Assembly (NCBI GenBank): GCA_903772945.1
Contig: CAICTM010000008.1
Location: 124,001 to 188,000 of the forward strand
Direction of reading: 5' to 3'
DNA from: Seminavis robusta
Taxonomy: Eukaryota; Bacillariophyta; Bacillariophyceae; Naviculales; Naviculaceae
Length of the DNA: 64,000 nucleotides
The notes beneath the pieces were generated by a model. It saw only the letters and a program-made list of their open reading frames with translations, was not told the origin of the DNA and searched no databases. Below are positions 1 through 10,900 of this stretch, in pieces. The position numbers were made by a program, and so were the translations under genes. Position 1 is the first letter of the stretch. Each line of letters starts with the position of its first letter.

Positions 1-116
1 CCCCAAAGTCTCGGGGCTTTCATCTAGCTAGACTATCTGCAACGTGACCTTGGATCGACTCACACTAAGTCTTGCTTCACTCACACTTACTTGATTGATT
101 GACTCCCGCACATTAG
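1..116 (+). other. 3' part of an intron (upstream exons outside window)
   Basis: The reading frame of the first visible cyclase exon is closed upstream by a TAG at 114-116, and that same TAG is the end of a plausible splice acceptor (cattag, then ttcgaac). No ATG lies upstream in frame and the protein starting at 117 has no signal peptide, so the real N-terminus must be outside the window. The acceptor choice is inferred from frame alone. Confidence 0.6.
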
Positions 117-3100
117 TTCGAACAATTCTCGCGTACCGTGGGCGCTGCGGCGGTGGCTCAGCAGCAGGATTTCCGAGATGGAATTGAAGCCATGACAGAT
201 TTCGTATCGACCTATGTTCGAGGAACCAATCAGACATGGCCTTACATTTATGTTTCGGAATGGGAGGTCTATGCGCGAGACTTTACCCATCAAGCTCATG
301 CCGAATTGACCTGCTTCTTTCCCAAGGTTTATCCAGAACTCCGACACGAATACATCGACTGGTCCAATGAACACGTTCAAAGCTGGATGTGGGAATCCCA
401 CATGATCCGATCGGGATCCTTTGAACGGCTCAAAGATGTTTCGGGCAACAAGTCTTTGAATCGATTCATTTCCAGAGCCGTGGGGCCAGGCAAATTCGAA
501 CCAGACATCAACCGTACAGACTACTATTTCCCGGCATGGCATTATCATCCTCCTCCAGTCACCTATGGATTCAATAACTGGGATTTGCCAAGCGTTCCTG
601 ACTATGAAAATATCCTGCCAGGCCTTCACAAGCTCAAGAACGAAACCCTATGCACCCGCGTCAGAACACATGTCGCAGTACCCACCGCCATTTCGGTGGA
701 GGAGCACGCCAAAATGCATTCTACACTCCGAGACTCCAACTTGAAGAATCCTCATACCTTCTGCTTCCACCCCATTCATCGAGATGCCACTTATACCGAT
801 TCCGAGATTGTTGGCATTATTGGCAGTGCCTTTGCCTGGGATGTATCCTTGCTCGATTTGCTTCCAAGTAACGTCAAGGGCATTCATGCAGTCCTTACGA
901 ATGATTGCGGTCAGACCTACACCTACGATATTCAGGGTGGCGATGCCATCTTTATTGGAGACGGAGACTTTCACGAAGAAGAATTCGATGACCACAAAGT
1001 TGTCGTTCCATTGAATTTGCACACACATGCCGACTTTACAGCCACAGAAGGGCACTGTCAGTATTCCATGCACGTTTATCCATCCAGAGAGTTCCAAGCA
1101 GCATACGACTCAAATACTCCCGAAACATTTGCCATTGTGGTTGCCGTCACCTTTGTGGTGGTGGCCCTCGTTTTCTTCATGTACGATACCTTTGTACAAA
1201 TGAGAAACACAAATCTGATCATGAAAGCGGCACGGACCAATGCCATTGTCACGTCACTCTTCCCCGAGAACATGAGGGATCGACTTGCCGAAGAAGCCGA
1301 GCAGGCCCAGGCGGCCAAGAAGAAGAAGGGTGGCAACCTGAAGGAATTCATTGACGATCGAGGAGAAAACAACTCCAAGTTCACGTTCACCACCAAGCCC
1401 TTGGCAGATCTCTACCTTGATACGACTGTGTTGTATGCAGACATTACGGGATTCACGGCAAGTAGATGCAACATCCAGTGCTCAGAACGTAGATCTCCCC
1501 ATTGCAATGATGTCCTAACTACTACTGTCCTCCATTCAAACATGCACACAGGCTTGGTCCAGCGTGCGCGAGCCAACCCAAGTGTTCCAATTGCTAGAAA
1601 CAATTTACCAAGAATTCGACATCATTGCGAAGAAAAGGCGTGTGTATAAAGTGGAAACAGGCAAGTGCACCTTGCGACAGGACAGGGAATAACAGGCTCT
1701 GGAGAAGCTGATTGCTCACCAGCTTATTGTCTCCGTCGCCCTTTCAATACTGTTCAGTTGGAGATTGCTATGTAAGGTCCTAGCTTCCACTGTCGTGTAT
1801 CTCTGCGATCGAGTGAGATCTTCCGGGCTAAAACTCTATTCTTGGGTATTGCATTCCGTACAGGTTGCCGTTTGCGGAATACCAAATCCCGTGAAAGATC
1901 ACGGTGCGTATACAGGAACTATACCGGCGGTACTCTGTTGCGTTGAGCTATCATCCGCGCGATATCTCATCTTCTTTTGTTTCAGCGGTGGTCATGGCGC
2001 GCTTTGCAAGAGACATTCTGGGAAAGATGCACACCTCCACCAGGCAACTAGAGATCATGTTGGGCCCTGACACGGCAGATCTTAGGTGAGACCGTCACCG
2101 AGTGCAGTGCTTGCTGGAGGTCCGTAGAATGCGAGTGCTAACCCTTCCCGCTATACCCAGACTTCGAATTGGCATGCATAGTGGTCCTGTTACCGCTGGC
2201 GTTTTGCGAGGATCGATGCAAAGATTCCAGCTGTAAGGCGACTAATCTCAGTTGATCTCATCATTGGCCAAGCTCTGTACTTGAACTAGTCAAGCTCAAC
2301 TTGATGTACCTTTCTGTCTCTAACTCAACCCAGGTTTGGCGATACTGTCAATGTCTGCGGAAGAATCGAGGCTTCAGGAGCCCCTGGGCGCATACATTGT
2401 TCCAAGGAAACGGCTGACCTTCTGAAAAGAGCTGGCAAAGAGAGCTGGCTGGAACAGAGGAGGAATCAAATACAAGCAAAAGGAAAGGGGCTGATGACTA
2501 CTTATTGGGTGAACCTGAAGGGTGAACATGGGACTGGAAGCGTAGTCTCTGGAAGTGATGATACTGAAGGAGAACTGGGCGCTACCAGGACGTACCGGTA
2601 TGGCACAAGGATTCCTGGGATGTCCGAGAAGATGTATAGACTGATTGATTGGAATGTGGAGATGCTGCTTCAGATCATGAAACAGATAGTAGCTCAGCGG
2701 GCAGCTACAGGCAGTCCCGCTGATTCCACGAAGAAACGTAGGCCCACCCTCTTCGAGGAATTCGGTTCAGGGCTTACGCCTCTGGAAGAGGTTGTCGAAA
2801 TCGTTGCTCTTCCGGAGTTCGATGCCAAATCTGGACGAAAACTAGACCCCGAGAAAATGGAGATTCCATCCGACGTTGTTTCCCAGCTACACGATTTTGT
2901 CAGCATGATTGCAACCATGTACAACAATAATCCGTTTCATGGGTTTGAGGTACGCCGTTTCAGTCAATGGAGTGATGCTTTGTCATGATTCCGCCAAACG
3001 ATCGAGCTCACTAATGAAACTTTCCTTTGCTGACGCTGTACATCCAGCATGCCTCCCACGTTGTCATGTCAGTCATCAAGCTGATGTCTCGCATTATCGC

Positions 3101-4605
3101 TCCCAGGGATCTGGATTCTACTACTTCTGCAGCTTTGCATGACCACACATATGGTAAGTGCATTTTGGTGTGAGGCTCGCTGTCATGCCGGATGGGTGCC
3201 ATGGGTTCTAACTGCATGCATTGCTTGTGTTTTAATATATTTCCAGGTATTACCAGCGACCCACTCACGCAGCTGGCTTGTGCTTTCTCAGCGTTGATTC
3301 ATGATGTGGATCACGTCGGTGTCAGCAATGCACAGCTGGTAAAGGAAGGCGTTCCCATTGCTGCGAAGTACAAGAACCGGAGCGTAGCTGAGCAGGTACG
3401 GTGGCAGATGCGTAGGCACAAAAGCAACTGGTGTACGATATATAGTGGTGCTAACCATGTGAGCTCTCTTGATTGATCCACAACCTTCCTCTATATAGAA
3501 CTCCCTGGATTTGAGCTGGGACCTGTTGATGAGCCCCGAATACAACCTGTTGCGAGAGTTTCTGTTCCCCACTGAAACGCAGCTCAATCGCTTCCGCCAG
3601 CTTGGTAAGTCGAAGTGTGTCTATAGTTAGACGGATCGAGAATTATCCGTGGAAATTCTAACAACACGATCATGCCCTCCTGGTTCTCTCGTTTCCGTGT
3701 CACACACGCAGTGGTTAACAGTGTCATGGCGGTAAGTTAAATTGGCCTGTCCTCCATGTCTCCACCGTTCGTGTTGCTCACGGTCTTCGTTTTCCTCGTT
3801 GCATGCACGCCTTTAGACGGACATTGTAGACAAGGATCTCAAGGCCCTGAGGAACGGTCGTTGGGACAAGGCCTTCAAGGAAGGAGACAGCGCAGACTAC
3901 GTCGAGAAGAACCACCGTGATGATGTCAACCGAAAAGCCACAATCGTTGTAAGTAAAGCAAAGATACGAAGAAATTGTCGCGTTCTGTTCAAGCAATGCA
4001 TTGCCGGGTGTGTGTACTGCCTGCATGCTCAATAAATCTTTCCGCCCTTTTTTTGCTTGCAGATTGAACACATCATCCAAGCCTCGGATATTTCACACAC
4101 AGTAAGTTGCACCCCTTTGGCTGTGCCTGCAGCTGTTGTTGTGAGGGTGATGGTGGTCTCACTTTCACTTTTAATATCGTACTGCCACATGTAGATGCAA
4201 CACTGGCATGTCTACCGTCAGTGGAACCAGAAACTCTTTGAAGAGCTCTACGTGGCTTACCTCCATGGCAGGCTCGAGAAGAGCCCCGAAACGTTTTGGT
4301 ATAGGGGCGAGTTTGGTTTCTTTGACTTTTACATCATACCCCTTACGAGAAAGCTCAAGGAGTGTGGTGTCTTTGGTGTATCCTCCGACGAGTGCTTGAA
4401 CTATGCTTTGAACAACCGTGCGGAATGGGAAGCCAAAGGGGAAGACGTTGTGAAGGAAATGATGCAAGTCTGTGTGAAAACGTACGGGACCAAAGAACAC
4501 AATCTGAACAAGCGGCCTGCAAAGTTTCCCAGAGGGACCTTTTCCGAGTCTGCTGCTCCTACAAGAAGCCCTCAAGATGCCGCACCAGTCGAAATCGAGG
4601 TGTAG
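117..4605 (+). CDS. receptor-type guanylate cyclase fused to cyclic-nucleotide phosphodiesterase, 5' partial
   Basis: Predicted plasma-membrane receptor that both makes and breaks down cyclic nucleotide. Exons: 117-1457, 1552-1660, 1758-1771, 1864-1903, 1986-2085, 2161-2232, 2334-2949, 3048-3153, 3247-3395, 3499-3604, 3712-3731, 3817-3948, 4063-4101, 4195-4605; joined they stay in frame for 1,084 residues. Order: extracellular domain (to about nt 1120), one transmembrane helix (about nt 1125-1190), class III cyclase domain from YADITGF (nt 1432) through VETVGDCYVAVCG to FGDTVNVCGRIEA, linker, then PDEase. The two metal Asp, the transition-state Asn/Arg, and the Glu of VET (guanine-type) are present. 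The PDE metal motifs FHGFEHASHV, LIHDVDHVG and ASDISHT are all intact, as is the later Asp in VMATDIV. Cyclase-PDE fusions are known from diatoms. Cyclase and PDE identities are firm; GMP rather than AMP preference is likely but not certain. Confidence 0.9.
1458..1551 (+). other. GC-AG intron within the cyclase domain
   Basis: The only junction that keeps the conserved ITGFTAWSS core is ACG | GCAAGT ... CACAG | GCT TGG. The donor is GC with the strong GCAAGT context usual for GC-AG introns. A GT donor three bases later leaves the wrong phase and loses the Trp. Confidence 0.75.
1661..1757 (+). other. second consecutive GC-AG intron
   Basis: Joining GTGGAAACAG to TTGGAGATTGC gives VETVGDCY, the conserved guanine-recognition and metal region. 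The donor is again GCAAGT and the acceptor is TTCAG. It is followed by a 14-base exon (1758-1771) with an ordinary GTAAGG donor. Confidence 0.75.
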
Positions 4606-4649
4606 CTAGCTACTAGTGAACCGAACTACATGTTGACCATGTTGGCGCC

Positions 4650-4890
4650 AAAACTTGATGTGCTGCAAGACACCACTACGAAACAGCCATGGTGGCTGCA
4701 AGTAGCTTTTGTCAGTGCATGCAGAGCTACACACCCGGCCGTATATTACAGTAGCCCTGGGCGCCCTTTGTGACTTGGGTTTTAGGTTTTGCACGTTGCT
4801 TTTTGTATTGAAACCAACTACTCCAGAGTACATGATAATCTTCATTCATAGCCATATCTTGATCATTACCATCTCCCTGCTACTTGTAGT
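4650..4890 (+). repeat. duplicated intergenic segment, intact copy
   Basis: This stretch, starting in the 3' flank of the cyclase gene, recurs in diverged form at 5060-5312 and again at 6388-6462. Shared blocks include 'catggtggctgcaagta', 'catgcagagctacacac', 'ccggccgtatat', 'tttgtgacttggg' and 'cgtattgaaac'-like ends, followed by the 'catcttgatcatt...ccctgctac' block. No coding signal was seen in it. Confidence 0.65.
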
Positions 4891-5059
4891 CCCTTCTAAC
4901 ACATCGTAGACGTTCCTATTCAACCGGCGAGTCAGCTTAGAGCATGTGGTGTCGATTCGATTAGGATTCCGCTAGGGATTTGGCTAGCGGGCTGGTGGTC
5001 GACCGTCTCGTGCGACTACCGGTAATAGCTAGTCTAAAGGAAACAGGATCTATAGCCGT

Positions 5060-6462
5060 CGTGCCAAATTAAAAGTACAGCCCAGGGGTGGTACTGCTAT
5101 TACTACAAGACACGACGACGAAACAGTCATGGTGGCTGGCTGCAAGTACCGGTAGCTTTTGCCAGTTCATGCAGAGCTACACACCGGCCGTATATACTAC
5201 ATATTCTCTGGCCATGCAACCTTTGTGACTTGGGCGCTATTAGTTCCTGTCTCCCTTAAGATTGTGTCTGGCTTTTATGCTGCTGCTTTCGTTTCGCACG
5301 TTTTCGTATTGAAACGACCCTGCCACCCCCTTCATTGAGCCCCCACGTCATCCCTTCAGAATTGAAGACCATCGCACAGCCCTCACAGAAGGTCATATCA
5401 GCGCCACCAAACGCCATCACGACGCCTACCAAGCGGCTTTCGAGACCCATCAAGCCACTCTCACTCCGGCTGAGCAGTCCCGCCTCAATCGCAGTCGTTG
5501 CACTGGCTCCTGGCTTGCAGTCATGCCCAATATTGCCAAACGCACTCACCTCTCTGCTCAAGAATGCGTGATGCTCTTTTTCTCCGGTTCGGTCTTACCC
5601 CCCCAGCTCTTCCAGCACTTTGTGATGGCTGTACTGGTCCCTTCAGCGTTCCACATGCTCTGGATTGCAAACGCGGCGGCTTAATCATCCGTCGCCATAT
5701 GAAATCCGCAATGAACTTGGTTCTATTGCATTGAATGCTTTGGTTCCTCTAGCGTCCAGTCAGAACCACCCTTCCCTCTGTTCCCCCCCCACTATCCCTG
5801 CCGGTCACCCAATTTCTCCTTCTCCCCTTCCTCCCCCCCTCCAATCCCCCTCCAGCCCCCGAGCTCTTACGGTGATCTTCCTATTCGCGGCTTGTTTGAA
5901 CGAGTGTACTACAGCTATTATTGACGTACGTGTCACTGATTTGGACTGTGCCTCTTACCGCAACAAAGATCCCGTCAAAGTTTTAACCCAACAAGAACGC
6001 GACAAAATTTCCAATATAAAGACGCGTGCGAGTCCAATCGCGCTTCCTTCCACCCCTTTGTTGTTTCAGTGGATGGCATGCTTGCCCCTCAAGCCAAGAC
6101 TCTCTTACAACGCCTTGCTTCTGCTACTGCCTCCAAAATCATTTTCCTACTCTCAAATATGTTCTTCATGCAGACCCGTATCTCAATTGCCCTTGTGAAG
6201 CTACCCATTTATGTCTCCGTGGATCCGCAAAGCCAAACCCTTTGCCCCCGTAATGGTCCTCAATTTCTTGCCCTGATCCCTCAGAACCTAGTCCTGAATT
6301 TCGACTGTTCTTTGCTTAAGCCTGGCCCCGGCTGGCTTCCGTAGATATTTCCCTACTCTAAACCCCCTTATATACTATACTAGTAAGTGATAATCCTAAT
6401 TAATGAATTCATAGCAATAACATCTTGATCTTGATCATTTGCCATCACCCTGCTACCGGTGT
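5060..6462 (+). repeat. duplicated intergenic segment, second copy split by an insertion
   Basis: The left part (about 5060-5312) matches 4650-4825 and the right part (about 6388-6462) matches 4835-4890. The intervening kilobase has no counterpart in the first copy and carries the reverse-transcriptase remnant described separately. Boundaries are approximate because the copies have diverged. Confidence 0.55.
5313..6345 (+). pseudogene. degenerate reverse-transcriptase-type retroelement, C-terminal fragment
   Basis: Across all three forward frames one can follow a single decayed protein: GSWLAVMPNIAKRTHLSAQE, then DALFLRFGLTPP, the zinc-knuckle-like CDGCTGPFSVPHALDCKRGG (C-x2-C-x7-H-x4-C), YEIRNELGSIALNALVP, IIDVRVTDLDCASYRNKDP and finally SVDGMLAPQAKTLLQRLASA. 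This order is what I associate with the region after the polymerase domain of a diatom non-LTR or RT-like element. No frame is open throughout; there are at least three frameshifts and several stops. It lies inside one copy of a local duplication, which suggests it arrived as an insertion. The family assignment is from memory of similar sequences and is moderate. Confidence 0.6.
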
Positions 6463-6468
6463 GAATCA

Positions 6469-6497
6469 CCCCCCCCCCCCCCCACCCCCCCCCCCCC
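6469..6497 (+). repeat. poly-C tract, C15-A-C13
   Basis: A near-perfect cytosine run of 29 bases with a single A at 6484. The length of such a run is unreliable in most sequencing. Confidence 0.9.
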
Positions 6498-7935
6498 TTT
6501 CCTTCCCCATCGCCAAGGCCGACCGCATCGCCGACTTCTACCGGTACATGTACTTCTCGATCGTCGACTGACAGCATCCCCTCCCCTCGCCTGCCGCATT
6601 ATCCAACCATTATTCCAAGTATCTCCGTCCTCGTGCTTGGTACGGTACTTATTCTACCGTATACCATTGCTTTGAGACTACAATAGGCTCAGTACAACAC
6701 CTTCATCATTCGTAAGTACGAGTACCGGTACAGGGTATGCATACGGTAGCAGGGAGCGGAAGTCTTCAGTGATTTTGGCTCGCCCCATTGGTGACGAATA
6801 ACGTAGGCCCCGTGACGAATGACGTAGGCTTCTGAGATTAGTTAGGAACTCATGAATTGAAGCTGGGCCGCATGCCACTCTTCTCTAGAATGAATGTCCT
6901 ATAAGACTCGACAGCACAACAGCCCACAGCTCATGCCTGCTTATGGCTACCCGTACTAGAGAATGGTACACCTGGCTGATGCTGGTACTGTACCGGTACC
7001 ACCTGGCATGTACTAGTTGAAGAACGCACCCACAGACTTCACTTTGTTTGTTGTGTTTTCGATGTTGGTGCAGTGGTGGTTTGTTTTTCGACCGAGTTTG
7101 GAAATCTTTGGTGGAAGGAGCTACACGCAGCCAGCCAGCTAGCTAGCTAGCTACTGCCATTACCCACTACTATCTAACTAGCGGCCGGTAGCTTTTGCTT
7201 GCCGATGGCCTCGATTAGTTGATGCTGGGCGGTAAAATTGCGTGACATTGCGTGGTGGTTGAAAAACAGTCAAGTGTCAATTTAATTAAGTCATACGATT
7301 TTAGCAAAGTTTAATTAAGTGCCAACCTCCGATGACCCTTGGTGAACTGGTTGGTGCTGGCTACTGGCTATACTAGTACTAGCTATCCAGTCGCTGCGTA
7401 TTTGGCAACCAAGCGTTTCCGTTGATCCCCACATAGCAATCTCATAACTATCGGTACAGCCGTAGCCCAGAACTTGTTGGTGTGGCCTCGCAGTTAATTC
7501 TTAAATAGGAATATTAGTTCTCTGAATCGTCGAACGTCAGCTCGATGAAAGGACTTTTTAAACTTCTGCTCGAGTATTACTAGTAATTAAGTTCCAAACC
7601 GAACCATGCACGTCACCGTACAATGCAGAAAGTTCGAGGCCTCATCGAAAAGGCAGAAGCTGGTTGGTTTGAACTCGCTCAGAGTGGTTGCTGCAAGGTG
7701 CGGAAACAGGTCCATAAAACCAAATATATTTTTCATGGAACCTGGTTGAATGTTGAATGGAGAGCTTTTCGAGCATGACCCTTCAAATAAATGACTTCCA
7801 AGGTACTAATAATAGAAAAGCCGCCCGCTGCGTGCTCGAGCAGAGTTTGCTGCAAACCACACCAAACCCTCACAATTTTGCCAAAGAAAGAAACAACTTT
7901 GACACACAGTAAATGCACAATAAGATTTTGCAACA
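6498..7935 (+). promoter_or_regulatory. intergenic region upstream of gene 2
   Basis: No convincing coding sequence. It holds short AGCT/CTAG-rich runs (for example the tetranucleotide run near 7138-7151), several GGTACC-type patches, and AT-rich stretches with repeated TTTAATTAAGT near 7280 and 7310. The promoter of gene 2 must lie here because its start codon is at 7936, but I could not pick a core element. Confidence 0.4.
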
Positions 7936-10900
7936 ATGACAAACAGTGTTACACCATTGCCTCCAGCTGATGCAAATCATGCTGAAGATGTTTACAGTGG
8001 AATGGAAACCACTATCCCAGAGGGAGGACCTGACGATGCAGCTTCTGTATCCACCACTTCCTCAAGGAAAAAGGCAGCCACCTGTTGCTTTTGGTGGGCA
8101 GGAGCCGGCACAGCCTCCAAGACTGCAGTCATGATTGTGGCTCTTGCACTCTTGGCTGGGATTGTCACAACAGTGGCAGTCCTTTCCAGGAAGGGGCGGA
8201 CAGATTCGGCACCCACTTCCAGCAGCAGTCCTGGCAATGCCTCAATTGGATTTGATCCCACATCACCAGTCTTCACTCCTCCCTCCTGCTCTGATGCTGA
8301 CTTGCTAGAAGAAAAGATTGGTTATGTTGAACTTAGTATCCAAGGTTTACCACCTCATGCCCTTCCTCACCAAAAGCATGTCTTGGAGAACCTATTCCGG
8401 GATGTGTACAACACAATCTCTGGAATGTGTCTGGATTCCATGTCTAGAATTATGCTTGATGCCAACCTCACAAGGTGGGAGACTGATGGGCAGATCTACA
8501 GTGTTAATGACACCTACGTCAGCAACAGGACCATCACTACTAACACAACCATGGAAAAGTATGATATTGCAGCTACCCAATCTATCACCACCACCTACTG
8601 GGAATCCAAATTACAGTGTGTGGATTGTCCAGAGGGTGAGCCCATGTTTGATCTTTGGTTAGATTTCTTTGCCCTATTTGTTGCATCCTTCAGCTACAAC
8701 TTGGCTCCATACTTTCAGGCTAATGGTGCCCTGCCTGTCAGTGGGGTCACTGTGCATGATACTGGTAGTAGCTTCGTCCAGCAAGAAACCAAGGCAATCC
8801 TAGGATACACAAAGCTGGGAGATGTTGTAGTCCTTGTGGTTGACTTGCGCCTGATTCAAGATGCTACCATTGAAGTGGAGGAGAATGGCGGTACACCTGT
8901 AGCACCCTTCATTGGCAATGGCCTGGTTGAGATTCAAGGTTGCTTTGGGACTGGCCTACAAGATGGAGCTACAAGAATGAGACCCTCATCTCCGTTGTGC
9001 AGCTCTATGTTGGAAACAGCGGAAGCATCAGGAGCTTCTGCTGAGACTGTTATGGAGTGTTCCAACAATCCAACTTCATCTCAAGAGTGCCAGAGGCTAT
9101 TGCCTGGCTTGCTTCTGGAACTGTCACCTGATCCTTCCAAAGAGTCCAGTGAAGATGACTTGAGCCCGAATGTGTTTGACCTAGAAGATGCTGAAAATCC
9201 TACTGCTGTTGGGCATCTTGATTTGTTGGCTAGTGTACCCACAGTTGTAACATCAGGCACTCACCTTCCCTCTACTACAGGTTCCAACACTACAGCCATT
9301 GGATCGGCTCCTTTATCAAGTCCAGTGAATTTGGCAGTAAGTCCTGTTGCAACTGCATTGGCACCATCAGCCTATGATTCTGCCCGAGCGGGAATACGTG
9401 AACCAAGTGCTTCCCCTGCTGGTCCATTTAATCAACTAGATGACTCTCTTGGAAGTCGCAACGAGCCAACACTTGCGGCAATGTGGGTCAATGATCCTGC
9501 TGGTTCTCAGTTTCCTACTTCAGAAACCACAACTGAGACTACTTCTGACAACAGTTTTGGACAAATTCCCTTGTCACCTACCAATCCCCTTGTAGAACAA
9601 CCCAGACCGACTATATTGGCACAGTACTCGCCAATCCCATCAAGCATGGCACCTGGTCATACTCTGGGAAGCCACCCTGCTGTCACCATCACTCCAAGCA
9701 GTCCAAGCAGTCCAGGCAGTGACAACCAAGCTAATGGTCCTCAATTGCAACCAAACCTGCCACCAAATCCTACATCGGAAAGCAATCCAACCAGCCCAGT
9801 TGCTTCTTTCAGTCCAGCTGGTGCTCGTGCAGAACCAGCCAGTCCCACTGTGAAGAATTCACCAACCAGTTCCTTTGACTCATCTGGCGCACCTTCAACA
9901 TCATCATCATCATCATCATCTAGTTCTGATCATACAGTAGCGATCACTACCACAACTAATCCCTCTGCAGGCATCATGCCTTCTTCTTCTTCATCCATCA
10001 CCATCACACTTCCTCCAGTGACTCAAGAACCAACAGGTCGCCCAACTGCAAACACCGTGACATCTTCTCTGTCCATAACCATTACTCTTCCTCCATTGAC
10101 TCAAGAGCCAACAGGAGAACCAACTCCAGAACCATCACCTGAGCCCACTGCGGAGCCCACACTGAGCCCAACCCCAGAGCCCATGCCACATCCAACATCA
10201 GAGCCATCTACGGCCCTTGTAACCAGCTCGCCAACCTCTAGCCCTTTGACTTCTCCCTCCACAGCACGACCCTTTCCCCCATCATCCAGCACAACTGTTA
10301 AACCCACTATGTCTCCAGCTATGTCACCATTGCAGGCACCATCAGAAGCACCATCAGGACAACCACCAAACCCATCTGCCCCACCAAACACATCTGCACT
10401 GCCCACTAGATCTCCAGTTAGGTCACCATCGCATGCACCATCAGGAGAGCCATCTACTGTTGCCAACCATGGGTGTGGCTTTGTTGAAGAGCAACAATTA
10501 TATTATGTATTCAGCTCAACAGATATTGGCGGCACTGGACCTGACACGCTAGTGAATGCCTTTGCTATGGGATACCAAGCAGTGAGCAAAAAAGAATGTT
10601 CTGCAGTGCTACTGGACATAGAGCTGCTTGCACCAACAGGTCAACGTAGACTGCAAATTCCATCTTCCCCTGCAACACCATTTCTTATTATGTCGAGACA
10701 GCCAAGTGGGTCCAGCCTTTTCCCATCAGTCAATGATGAAGCTGCTTTCATTGAAGCATTTACCGTTGCCCTGGGGTTGCCAGGTGTAGCTGCCACAGCT
10801 GTCACACAATCCACTCAGGCTCCAACTATGGCACCCACAACTGGAAGCCCTACGGTTACACCCGGGAGTCCCTCACTGGCTCCCACCACCGAGAGTCCCA

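Noticed and set aside
5335-6344. Several short forward open frames as separate genes
   Set aside because: Together they spell one decayed reverse-transcriptase-related protein in alternating frames.
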